Shown in pieces: positions 38,901-47,062 of a DNA stretch of 64,000 nt. The DNA lies in the NCBI RefSeq assembly GCF_000621545.1, contig NZ_JHYA01000006.1, positions 124,001 to 188,000 on the forward strand, in the 5' to 3' direction. The notes under the pieces were generated by a model. The model searched no databases and was not told the origin of the DNA. It worked only from the letters and a program-made list of their open reading frames with translations. The position numbers and the translations under genes are program-made. The DNA is from Anaerovibrio lipolyticus LB2005. Its GTDB lineage: Bacteria; Bacillota; Negativicutes; Selenomonadales; Selenomonadaceae. Each line of letters starts with the position of its first letter. Position 1 is the first letter of the stretch.

Positions 38901-40276
38901 AATTTCAGACTGCCATAAAAAGTGTGTTCGTTATATATCTGCTCTGCCTTTTTTCCATTGGCAGAGCAGAGGCAGCCAATCATTTTCGGGATGTTCCTGC
39001 GGATCATTGGGCCTACGATGTTCTGGATGAATTGCATTCACATGGTATTGTTCAAGGCTTCGGTGACAATAGTTACCGAGAAAACCGTAACATGACTCGC
39101 TACGAAATGGCACAAATTACAGCAAGAGCTATGGCCTGTGCAACTGATATAAGGGACAAGGATTTGATTGACCGTCTATGTGCTGAATTTCAAGAGGAAT
39201 TGAAAGATTTAGGTGTACGGGTTAAGGAACTGAAAAAAAATGTCGATGCCGTGAAATGGACGGGGAGAGCGAATTATCTATTTACAAGTGACAAAACAGA
39301 AGGAAGAAGAACCAGGGAAAAATCTACTTTTTCTTTTCGCATGGAGCCTACTGCCAAAATCAACAAGCACTGGAAGGTAAATGGTCGCTTGGATATGTCT
39401 ATAAATATAAACCGTAATTCTACAGGAACAGTTCGTCTGAACCGGGTATGGGCAGAGGGAAAATATGGAAACACTGTTATTCGCTTAGGTAAAGTACCTC
39501 TTTCCACCAATGAGAATGGTATTGTCCTGGAAAGCTCTTTTACTGGATTCACGGTGCAAACAGGTAAAAGTTGGAAGGTGCTGCTTCTAGGAGGAAGGCT
39601 GAATATGTCAAAAACTGGCGCCTACCGTGCCAGTATGGGATATTCCAGGGAACTGAGAGCAATGGGGATGCCCAAGGAGGCAGCGGAAGTGCGGGCTATG
39701 GCTCGTGATCCCGCCACCATTTTTGGAGTAAATCTTCAGTACAAGACAAATAAAAATTTTTTTGGTGGTTTGGGTTATTACCATTTAAGCTCCAAGGCTT
39801 ATAATTTTATCACTGATATGGATAACAAAAGCAAAGCTGGCGTTAACATTGGTTCCATAAATCTAGGTTATCGCTTCTCTCCCAAATGTGTACTGACGGG
39901 AGCCTATGCCAAGGCCTATTACAGCAAGGACCCGGATGTGATTGAAGGTTTTGGAAATATGCAGGATTACTCCTGGGAGGTGGAGCTTTCTTATGGCAAC
40001 TATCGTAAAGCCAGTAAGAAGGGAGAGTGGAAAGCATATTTGGCTTACAGTAATTACGGATATATTTCTTCCGTAATACCCGCCAGCAGCAGTATTGATG
40101 ATATGTATGATGACGATACGGGCATTGCCAACTGGGGAGAACGGGGCTGGGAAATCGGCGGATCATGGGCATTAGATAAAAATGTAGGCTTGGTGGCCAG
40201 TTACTTTTGGGGAAGCTCCATTACATCCCATCGACGCATGAAATCTGTGTTGGCACGGTTGGAAATGTTTTTTTAA
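38897..40276 (+). CDS. SLH-domain outer-membrane porin (OmpM-like)
   Basis: A 459-residue outer-membrane protein. Signal peptide about 1-26 (cut at 'GRAEA-ANHF'), one SLH domain (about 28-80, 'FRDVPADHWAYDVLDELHSHGIV' in part, and 'MTRYEMAQITARAMA'), a charged helical linker (about 95-120), then a C-terminal beta barrel ending in 'LARLEMFF' with a terminal Phe. In Negativicutes the SLH domain of such proteins binds modified peptidoglycan and tethers the outer membrane, while the barrel acts as a porin. A GAGGGA site precedes the ATG. It lies between the YbjN-like gene and TpsB, 21 bases before the latter, so it seems co-transcribed with the secretion genes. It may be a specialised OmpM paralogue rather than the main one. 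Confidence 0.88.
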   Translation: MKFQTAIKSVFVIYLLCLFSIGRAEAANHFRDVPADHWAYDVLDELHSHGIVQGFGDNSYRENRNMTRYEMAQITARAMACATDIRDKDLIDRLCAEFQEELKDLGVRVKELKKNVDAVKWTGRANYLFTSDKTEGRRTREKSTFSFRMEPTAKINKHWKVNGRLDMSININRNSTGTVRLNRVWAEGKYGNTVIRLGKVPLSTNENGIVLESSFTGFTVQTGKSWKVLLLGGRLNMSKTGAYRASMGYSRELRAMGMPKEAAEVRAMARDPATIFGVNLQYKTNKNFFGGLGYYHLSSKAYNFITDMDNKSKAGVNIGSINLGYRFSPKCVLTGAYAKAYYSKDPDVIEGFGNMQDYSWEVELSYGNYRKASKKGEWKAYLAYSNYGYISSVIPASSSIDDMYDDDTGIANWGERGWEIGGSWALDKNVGLVASYFWGSSITSHRRMKSVLARLEMFF

Positions 40277-40297
40277 AAAATCAAGAAGGGTCGAAAT

Positions 40298-42034
40298 ATG
40301 AGAGCAAAGCGAAAAAATAGATATATTGGTTTAAAATTCAATATGTTGTCTAACATTACTCATTCTATTGGAGTGAAGAAAGTATTACCAGCGTGTTTGG
40401 CCATGCTGGCACTAGTCGGATCAGAGGTACAGGCAGAGCCTCCTGTTCCTGCGGACATTTTGCCGGGTGCGTCTAATCCAGGTGTGCAGCTGGATCAAGC
40501 CAGGGAGGCCATGGAGCGTGAGCGCATTGCTGAACAGATAAAGGAAGATGAAGCCACTCGCAACGAACAGGTGGAGGGTGTGCCGGAAAATGAGCCTCAA
40601 TCTGCTGACGTTGAAATGAAATTTGATTTGAAAAAAATTGAAACTGACCCTTCAATGGTTTTAAAACAGGAAGAAATTGATAATGTCACTTCCCCTTATG
40701 TAGGCAAATCCATAACCGTTAAAGATTTATATAAAATCATTGATGATATCAATAATTTATACATCAAGAAAGAATATATGACCTGTCGGGCCTTTTTGCC
40801 ACCTCAGACCATCCATGAGGGGGTTGTTCATATAAACCTGGTGGAGGGCCGTACAGGCAATGTTACTGTGGAGGGCAACAAATCCACCAACACCGGCTAT
40901 ATAACAAGCTGGTTCCCGTTGAAGGAGGGAGAGATTGCCAATACTGGTACATTGAACCGCTCCTTGCAGCGTTTTAATGGTACCAATGATGTGGCTCTCA
41001 GAATTAAAATGCAGGCTGGTAAAAAGGAAGGGACTACAGATTATGTTCTCTATGCCTTTGAACCAAAGCTGCATAATTTTACCCTTTATAGTGACAATAA
41101 CGGTTATGAAACCAGTGGCCGTTACCGCTATGGCTTCTTCTATAACTGGCGCAGTGTCACTGGAAGACGTGACAGCTTGCGTCTAAGCTATTTGCACAGC
41201 TCCGGCTCAAATGCCTATAGTATTGGTTATACCTCTCCTTTGGGCACCAGTGGCCTAAAGCTGGATTTGGATTACACTGGCAATAAGAATGAAGTAGTAA
41301 GTGGCGATTTGAAGCCCCTCGGCATTGAGGGCGATGCCAAAGCCTATAGTGTTGGATTGCGATTCCCATTGGCAGTAACCAATACAAATCGCTGTGAGCT
41401 GGGTCTTACCTATCTCAGCCAGAAATCCAAGACTACCTTGGGACATGGAAGGATTCCATGGATGGACGACAAACTCACCCGCTACAATTTATATGTAGCC
41501 TTTACAAATTATGGTAAAGATTCCGTATTTTATCATCGATATGGTCTGATGCGTTCCAACAAAACGAATATGTACGGTGTTAAAGAAAATGTAAATCTTT
41601 ACCAGATAAATATGTACTGGCGTAAGGGACTACCCAATAAACATGCCTTTGTTACCCGATTCAGTGGTCAATTTGGTGACAAGTCGTATATGAGTACCAC
41701 CAACCGTTTTTATGTAGGTGGTATGAATACAGTACGAGGCTATGAGGAAAGCTTTATAAGCGGCGACAAGGGCTTTGCCCTTGGCTTGGAATACCATTTC
41801 CCTATTAATGGGGATAAACTCCATGGCTTTACCTTCCTTGATTATGGCTGGGTAGACGGCGGTTATGCTATTCCAGGGGCTAATACTCTTATGAGTACAG
41901 GTGTTGGCGTTATTTGGGAGAATAATAATGACTTTAATGCCAGCCTGCTGTTAGGTGTGCCATTGAAAAGAGATGTAGGTGGCAAGAAAACAGACAGTGT
42001 AAGATTGCAGTTTAGTATCAGCAAGACTTTTTAA
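40298..42034 (+). CDS. TpsB (ShlB/FhaC-type) outer-membrane transporter
   Basis: A 578-residue protein with an unusually long N-terminus before the signal core ('VLPACLAMLALVGSEVQA', cut near residue 47), a charged segment (about 65-105), POTRA domains (about 120-260, with 'GVVHINLVEGRTGNVTVEG') and a 16-stranded barrel. Family marks are 'VRGYEESF' in the long inward loop and 'FLDYGWV' near the end; it ends in 'SISKTF' with a terminal Phe. TpsB proteins thread a TpsA exoprotein across the outer membrane. It is 21 bases after the porin gene in the run that begins with the giant TpsA, its most likely client. The second TpsA at 52 kb has its own adjacent TpsB. Confidence 0.9.
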   Translation: MRAKRKNRYIGLKFNMLSNITHSIGVKKVLPACLAMLALVGSEVQAEPPVPADILPGASNPGVQLDQAREAMERERIAEQIKEDEATRNEQVEGVPENEPQSADVEMKFDLKKIETDPSMVLKQEEIDNVTSPYVGKSITVKDLYKIIDDINNLYIKKEYMTCRAFLPPQTIHEGVVHINLVEGRTGNVTVEGNKSTNTGYITSWFPLKEGEIANTGTLNRSLQRFNGTNDVALRIKMQAGKKEGTTDYVLYAFEPKLHNFTLYSDNNGYETSGRYRYGFFYNWRSVTGRRDSLRLSYLHSSGSNAYSIGYTSPLGTSGLKLDLDYTGNKNEVVSGDLKPLGIEGDAKAYSVGLRFPLAVTNTNRCELGLTYLSQKSKTTLGHGRIPWMDDKLTRYNLYVAFTNYGKDSVFYHRYGLMRSNKTNMYGVKENVNLYQINMYWRKGLPNKHAFVTRFSGQFGDKSYMSTTNRFYVGGMNTVRGYEESFISGDKGFALGLEYHFPINGDKLHGFTFLDYGWVDGGYAIPGANTLMSTGVGVIWENNNDFNASLLLGVPLKRDVGGKKTDSVRLQFSISKTF

Positions 42035-42088
42035 TCTAAATTTACATAATAGTTAACTTAAAAAAGGATTTTGATGTTTTTTGTAGAA

Positions 42089-42152
42089 GTAACTACCTGA
42101 GAAAGTTTAAACTACCTTATATGGCAGTTTGGTATCTGGGGGAGGCGGTTAC
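42089..42152 (+). promoter_or_regulatory. Potential structured RNA before the small secreted protein gene
   Basis: GTAAC (42089-42093) can pair with GTTAC (42148-42152), CCT with GAGG next to it, and AAACTACC (42109-42116) with GGCAGTTT (42123-42130) around a six-base loop. It lies in the 189-base gap between TpsB and the gene at 42224. A weak promoter-like pair (TTACTG 42149, CATAAT 42173) overlaps its 3' side, so it may belong to the 3' end of the TpsB mRNA instead. Confidence 0.3.
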
Positions 42153-42223
42153 TGGTAAATACAAAACAGTATCATAATTGTTTCCGTTTTTTATCAATTT
42201 TATGTAACAGGAGGAATTTGTTT

Positions 42224-42586
42224 ATGAGAAAATTTAACTTGCACAAACTGTTGTTAGCTTTCGTTATGGTTTTAGGCTTGACCTTCATGTGTTCATCCAC
42301 TGCAGATGCAAAGGAGTTGGCACTGGTAAATAATACCGGTTCTACTATCGTGGTATTAAATTGCTCACCTACCATCAGCAATCAGTGGTATGAAGATGTA
42401 CTTGGTAACTCCGTTTGGGAAAATGGCACCACTGTTACTATAGATTTTGATCGTTGGGCATTGTGTGAGACTTGGGATTTCAAGGTTCATTACACCAATG
42501 GTGAAACCGAGGATTGGCGTAACGTTAATGTAAATGATGTAAATACCATTATTTTGCAGCCTAATGGTGTAAATACCTATCTTTAA
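42224..42586 (+). CDS. Small secreted protein of unknown function
   Basis: A 120-residue precursor with a typical signal peptide (about 1-30, 'LLLAFVMVLGLTFMCSSTADA') and a compact beta-rich mature part of about 90 residues. The pattern 'LVNNTGSTIVVLNCSPT', 'DVLGNSVWENGTTVTIDF' and 'WDFKVHYTNGETEDW' recalls a family of small secreted beta-sandwich proteins I have seen in other anaerobes under inconsistent names; no function is established that I know of. Two cysteines in the mature part could form a disulfide. I start at ATG 42224, nine bases after AGGAGG, not at the in-frame TTG 42218. It seems to be a single-gene unit with a terminator after it. Confidence 0.75.
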   Translation: MRKFNLHKLLLAFVMVLGLTFMCSSTADAKELALVNNTGSTIVVLNCSPTISNQWYEDVLGNSVWENGTTVTIDFDRWALCETWDFKVHYTNGETEDWRNVNVNDVNTIILQPNGVNTYL

Positions 42587-42616
42587 TTAAAAGGTATAAA
42601 AAAGTTACGATAAATG

Positions 42617-42648
42617 AAACAGCCTCTCATTTTCGGGAGGCTGTTTTT
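42617..42648 (+). terminator. Intrinsic terminator
   Basis: AAACAGCCTC/GAGGCTGTTT stem with a short AT-rich loop, continuing into TTTTT. It ends transcription after the small secreted protein gene. Confidence 0.85.
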
Positions 42649-42696
42649 GATAATAAATATTAGCTATTTATATTTTAGATAAACTAAGGATGAATT

Positions 42697-43542
42697 ATGA
42701 ATTTGCAGGAAGAAGCATATATAAACTATTTAAAGCATTGTTATGATGTACCTAATGAATTACCCAAATTACCACTTGAGGATGAGCCTTATGTGGCTAT
42801 GTGGCAAAAGGCAGAGGGAAAATATGTACTCGATTTTTTAAAGGAGGCCTTTGGACTCCCGGTTTCCAATTATCAATGGGAAAATAAGGAAGATTTACGT
42901 ATTTCCTTTGCTGAAACCCTGGGGGGCCGGCTTCCAGTTATTACCACCAGGAGCCACAGGGATTTTCTTTATATGGATGCATTATTAAATGGTCGTGAAA
43001 ATATCAGGGAGCTTCCTGCCACGGTAAATGCTTTTACAATGCAGACAAAAGCTACTAATATTTATAGACATCGTATTATCCTATTGAATTTTGCCCCTTA
43101 TAGCAATATTTCACCTGAAAAAATGGGGATTCCGTTAGAGGAGTGGCTTGTACTCTCCCAAAAGCTTCGTCTTGCCCATGAGAGTGCCCATTATGAGACG
43201 TTGCGCCTTTTTGGTGGTATGAAAAATCATCCTCTGGATGAAATTGTTGCCGATGCCTTTGGACAGATAGCAGCATTTGGCAATTTTAATGCTGAAAGAC
43301 AACGCCTGTTCTTCGGTCTGGAAAAAGGAAGGAATACTTGTAACGGCAGACTATCTTTTTATGTTGCAAATATTCCGGAGGAAGAACGGGGAAAAATATA
43401 TAATGCAGTGAATATCGTACTGGATAATGTGGAAACAGAATTTCAAACTAGGTTATCCCATCAGGAAAATAAAATAGAAATATTAACAGCATTGGCTGGT
43501 AAAAGTATCTTTGACAGATTAGGGAGCAATGACTTAATATAA
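42697..43542 (+). CDS. Uncharacterised HExxH-containing protein
   Basis: A 281-residue protein without signal peptide, so probably cytoplasmic. It has a zinc-protease-like motif His161-Glu162-Ser-Ala-His165 ('LAHESAHYETLRLFGG') and, 16 residues on, 'DEIVADAFGQ' with Glu182 and Asp186, resembling the third-ligand helix of gluzincin-type enzymes (HExxH plus ExxxD). The C-terminal third is helical. I do not recognise the family. It has an AGGATG site, a terminator before it and a 68-base gap to the response regulator gene, with which it may or may not be co-transcribed. Activity as a metallopeptidase is a guess from the motif. Confidence 0.65.
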   Translation: MNLQEEAYINYLKHCYDVPNELPKLPLEDEPYVAMWQKAEGKYVLDFLKEAFGLPVSNYQWENKEDLRISFAETLGGRLPVITTRSHRDFLYMDALLNGRENIRELPATVNAFTMQTKATNIYRHRIILLNFAPYSNISPEKMGIPLEEWLVLSQKLRLAHESAHYETLRLFGGMKNHPLDEIVADAFGQIAAFGNFNAERQRLFFGLEKGRNTCNGRLSFYVANIPEEERGKIYNAVNIVLDNVETEFQTRLSHQENKIEILTALAGKSIFDRLGSNDLI

Positions 43543-43610
43543 AGAAGGAATTAAGGTCATACACATAGAATTGATAGGAAAGCAGAAAATAATATAGGGG
43601 GTGCCTAGAT

Positions 43611-44363
43611 ATGGATATAGATTTTAGCATTGTGTTAATTTTATTTAAACCTAGTGTAGTAGCAAAGGCTGTTGAACGTAAGCTCAAGGAGTGCGACTAC
43701 AACGTAATAACTGTTGTAGGTGAATTTGATAAAATCAAGGAAATGGCAGAATCCGCATTGTTGTTCGTTACCTATCTGCCAGGGGATATTGCCGATGATC
43801 AGGAGGAAATGGAGATACTGGATAACATTCAGGAACAGCTATGGTATACCAGTACAAATATGCTGCTGATTGGTGAGAAGAAGGACCGTCAGCGTCTGAT
43901 GCAGCATAATCATCGCCTGGAACATTTTGCCTGGCTGGACCGTCCGCTTAAGATGGACGAGCTGGAGCAGGTTGTTTTAAATACTATTTATACCGGGGGA
44001 AAGAAAAAAATTCTCATTGTGGATGACAATCCATCCTTCTCCAAGATGGTTACAGAATGGATAAAGGATGATTATCAGGTATATAGTGTCACAACTGGAA
44101 TGGATGCCATCACCTTTTTGCTGAAAACTCCGGTGGATTTAATTTTACTTGACTATGAGATGCCGGTGGTGGATGGACCACAGGTTTTCCAGATGCTGCG
44201 CCAGGAGCAGTCCACTAAACGTATCCCTGTTGTTTTTCTGACTGGTGTGGGTACCAGAGAAGGTGTTGAACGGGTTATGGCCCTTAAACCAGATGGTTAT
44301 ATTTTAAAATCCACTACCAGAAGCAGCTTGCTGGAGAGTATACGGGACGTTATTACAGAGTAA
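43611..44363 (+). CDS. Response regulator with degenerate N-terminal and intact C-terminal receiver
   Basis: A 250-residue protein with no DNA-binding domain. Residues about 1-128 look like a receiver-type fold lacking acidic-pocket residues. Residues about 130-250 are a standard receiver with Asp138/Asp139 ('ILIVDDNPSF'), phosphoacceptor Asp181 ('LILLDYEMP'), Thr in 'VVFLTG' and Lys in 'YILKS'. It probably works by protein-protein contact, for example as an output or phosphate sink of the hybrid kinase encoded 18 bases downstream. The start ATG has an AGGGGGTG site. Confidence 0.82.
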   Translation: MDIDFSIVLILFKPSVVAKAVERKLKECDYNVITVVGEFDKIKEMAESALLFVTYLPGDIADDQEEMEILDNIQEQLWYTSTNMLLIGEKKDRQRLMQHNHRLEHFAWLDRPLKMDELEQVVLNTIYTGGKKKILIVDDNPSFSKMVTEWIKDDYQVYSVTTGMDAITFLLKTPVDLILLDYEMPVVDGPQVFQMLRQEQSTKRIPVVFLTGVGTREGVERVMALKPDGYILKSTTRSSLLESIRDVITE

Positions 44364-44381
44364 TGGAGAGGAGTAATCTCT

Positions 44382-46970
44382 ATGTTTTATCTGGCTTTAA
44401 TTGGACTACTGGCTATACTCATTCTTTTGCTTGTAAATTATGATATTTTATTTCAGCAGGGAAGTAATCAAAATATTCCTGCCGTAAAAATTTACAGGAG
44501 ATTTCTGTATGCTGTTTTGGCATATTATATTACCGATACGCTGTGGGGCGTTTTTAGTGAGCTGAATTTATTTAACTTGCTCTTTGCCAATGTGGTTATA
44601 TACTATATTGTCATGGCTGCGGGCATACTCACTTGGACGCGGTATGTGGTTACATATTTAGGTGAGGATCACAAATTTGGAAAGTTCCTTCTCTGGACGG
44701 GACGCATTTTCTTTGTAGTTATTACACTGGCATCTCTTGCCAGCATATCTACTCCTGTGCTGTTTTGGTTTGATGATGCCGGCGAATATCATGCATGTCC
44801 AGCACGATATGCACAGCTTGTTTTCCAGATCGTGATGTTTCTGTTGACATCTGCTTACACCTTTAGTGCTATGTTAAGGCTGGAAGGAACTATAAAGAGG
44901 CGCCATCGGACCATTTGCCTGTTTGGATTGGTTATAGCAATAGCCCTTATCCTTCAGCTGGAATTTTTATTCCTTCCAATGTATACCATTGGTTATATGC
45001 TGGGAACCTGTTTGTTACACACCTTTGTTATAAGTGAAAGAGTAGATGAATACCGCCGGGCCAGTCTGGAATCCCTGCGCCGGGAAAAGGAGGCTGCTGA
45101 ACAGGCTTCTCAGGCCAAGAGCGAATTCCTTTCCAATATGTCCCATGAAATCCGTACACCAATTAATGCGGTTTTAGGCATGAATGAGCTGATTCTCCGT
45201 GAATGTGAGGATGATAATATTCTGTCCTATGCGGAAAATGTACGAAGCTCGGGCAATACCCTGTTGGGACTGATAAATGATATTTTGGATTTCTCGAAAA
45301 TTGAGGCTGGTAAAATCGATATTATTCCTGTGGATTATGATCTTTCATCCACCCTTAATGATATGGTGGTCATGATTCACAACAGGGCTGACGATAAAGG
45401 ACTGGCCTTTAATGTTAATTTTGATTCAAATATACCGAAGCAGCTTTTTGGCGATGAGGTACGTGTAAAGCAGGTTATCACAAATATCCTGACGAATGCG
45501 GTAAAATACACAGAAACAGGCAGTGTGACCTTTTCTGTTGGATATGACCGTTGTGAAGACGACCCTGATAGTATCATTCTCCATGTGAAGGTGAAGGATA
45601 CGGGTATCGGCATAAAGCCGGAGGATATGGAAAAGCTATTCTCCAAATTTGAGCGCATAGAGGAAAAGCGCAATCGAAACATCGAAGGCACTGGCCTTGG
45701 TATGACCATTACCAAAAATCTGCTGGATATGATGGGAAGCTACTTGCAGGTAGAAAGCACCTATGGTGTGGGTACCACCTTCTTCTTCGATTTACGACAG
45801 AAGGTTGGCAAGTGGGAGCCATTGGGAGACTATAGGACATCCGTTAATGTGCTTTTAAAGGAGCATAAGAAATATAAGGAGAAGTTCACGGCACCAGATG
45901 CTAATGTATTGGTAGTGGATGATAATTCGATGAATCTGACAGTATTCAAGAGTCTTCTGAAGCGTACCAAGATAAAAATTGATACAGCAGACAGTGGTGA
46001 TGAAGCACTCCAGATGACCAAGAGCAAGATGTACGATATGATTTTCCTGGATCACATGATGCCTGGTAAAGATGGTATTGAAACCCTCCATGAGATTAAA
46101 GAGCAGGCTGAGGGATTAAATGACTGCACCGTGTCTGTATGTCTTACCGCCAATGCCATATCCGGGGCAAGAGAGCAGTACATAGCAGCTGGCTTTGATA
46201 ATTATCTTACCAAGCCAATTCATCCTAGCAAGCTGGAGGATATGCTGATGGCTTATCTGCCAGGGGATAAGCTAATAATTTCCGGGGAAGATGATGTTGA
46301 TACCGATGATGAGGATGAACAGGACAATCTTCCTGCCGAATTGGCACCGCTCAAGGATCAGGACTGGATTGATTTGGCTGTTGGAATAAAAAACAGCGGC
46401 AGTTCAGAATATTATATGCCATTGCTGAAGATTTTCTATGAATCCATAGAGGAAGATACAGGCATTGTAGATGGGTTCTATACTGATGGTAATATAAATG
46501 ACTACACAATCAAAGTTCACGCAATGAAGAGCTCTGCCCGGCTTATTGGAGCAGAGGCCATTGCTGAGGAGGCCCAGCTGCTGGAAAACGCCGGCAAGGC
46601 TGGGGATCTTGACTATATCAACCAGCATCATAAAGACTTTATTGCGACCTACAGAAGCTTTAAGGAGCCATTATCCTTAGTTTTCACGGAAGATGATGCG
46701 GAAAATAAAGCTGCAAATGATGTGGAAGAGGATGTCAACGATAACACGGAGGATGATATGCCGGAGGCAGATGCAGAGCTGATGGACACTGTATATGAAG
46801 AAGTCAAGGCATCCGCTGAAGCCAATGATGCAGAAAGCATAGAGGCTGTATTTGCAGAAATAGAAGGCTATCGTATTCCGGATTCAGACGCTGAGCTTTG
46901 CCAAAAGATAAGGTCTGCGGCAGAGAATTCAGATTTTGAAGCCATCTTAACCCTCTTATCCGAAAGATAA
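44382..46970 (+). CDS. Hybrid sensor histidine kinase with receiver and Hpt domains
   Basis: An 862-residue membrane protein: about six or seven N-terminal membrane helices (1-225), a short coiled linker, HisKA with phosphoacceptor His255 ('NMSHEIRTPINAVLGMNE'), HATPase_c ('DTGIGI', 'GTGLGMTITKNLL'), a receiver with Asp557 ('MIFLDHMMPGKDG') and an Hpt domain with His713 ('VHAMKSSARLIGA'). A very acidic linker precedes a short C-terminal helical tail that I do not recognise. Phosphate can thus pass His-Asp-His within one chain and on to a separate receiver, for which the upstream gene product is the obvious candidate. The membrane part resembles no sensor I can name; the signal is unknown. A bidirectional terminator follows. 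Confidence 0.86.
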   Translation: MFYLALIGLLAILILLLVNYDILFQQGSNQNIPAVKIYRRFLYAVLAYYITDTLWGVFSELNLFNLLFANVVIYYIVMAAGILTWTRYVVTYLGEDHKFGKFLLWTGRIFFVVITLASLASISTPVLFWFDDAGEYHACPARYAQLVFQIVMFLLTSAYTFSAMLRLEGTIKRRHRTICLFGLVIAIALILQLEFLFLPMYTIGYMLGTCLLHTFVISERVDEYRRASLESLRREKEAAEQASQAKSEFLSNMSHEIRTPINAVLGMNELILRECEDDNILSYAENVRSSGNTLLGLINDILDFSKIEAGKIDIIPVDYDLSSTLNDMVVMIHNRADDKGLAFNVNFDSNIPKQLFGDEVRVKQVITNILTNAVKYTETGSVTFSVGYDRCEDDPDSIILHVKVKDTGIGIKPEDMEKLFSKFERIEEKRNRNIEGTGLGMTITKNLLDMMGSYLQVESTYGVGTTFFFDLRQKVGKWEPLGDYRTSVNVLLKEHKKYKEKFTAPDANVLVVDDNSMNLTVFKSLLKRTKIKIDTADSGDEALQMTKSKMYDMIFLDHMMPGKDGIETLHEIKEQAEGLNDCTVSVCLTANAISGAREQYIAAGFDNYLTKPIHPSKLEDMLMAYLPGDKLIISGEDDVDTDDEDEQDNLPAELAPLKDQDWIDLAVGIKNSGSSEYYMPLLKIFYESIEEDTGIVDGFYTDGNINDYTIKVHAMKSSARLIGAEAIAEEAQLLENAGKAGDLDYINQHHKDFIATYRSFKEPLSLVFTEDDAENKAANDVEEDVNDNTEDDMPEADAELMDTVYEEVKASAEANDAESIEAVFAEIEGYRIPDSDAELCQKIRSAAENSDFEAILTLLSER

Positions 46971-46983
46971 TTAAACACAATAC

Positions 46984-47030
46984 AAAATACCAGCCACCAA
47001 GGTTTACAGCCTCGATGACTGGTATTTTTT
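46984..47030. terminator. Bidirectional terminator between convergent genes
   Basis: AAAATACCAG (46984-46993) pairs with CTGGTATTTT, followed by more T; an A-rich tract on the left gives a U-run on the other strand. It serves the histidine kinase gene (+) and the SGNH hydrolase gene (-). Confidence 0.75.
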
Positions 47031-47062
47031 ACTGAAAATATTTATGAATCAAAAAATCTTGC

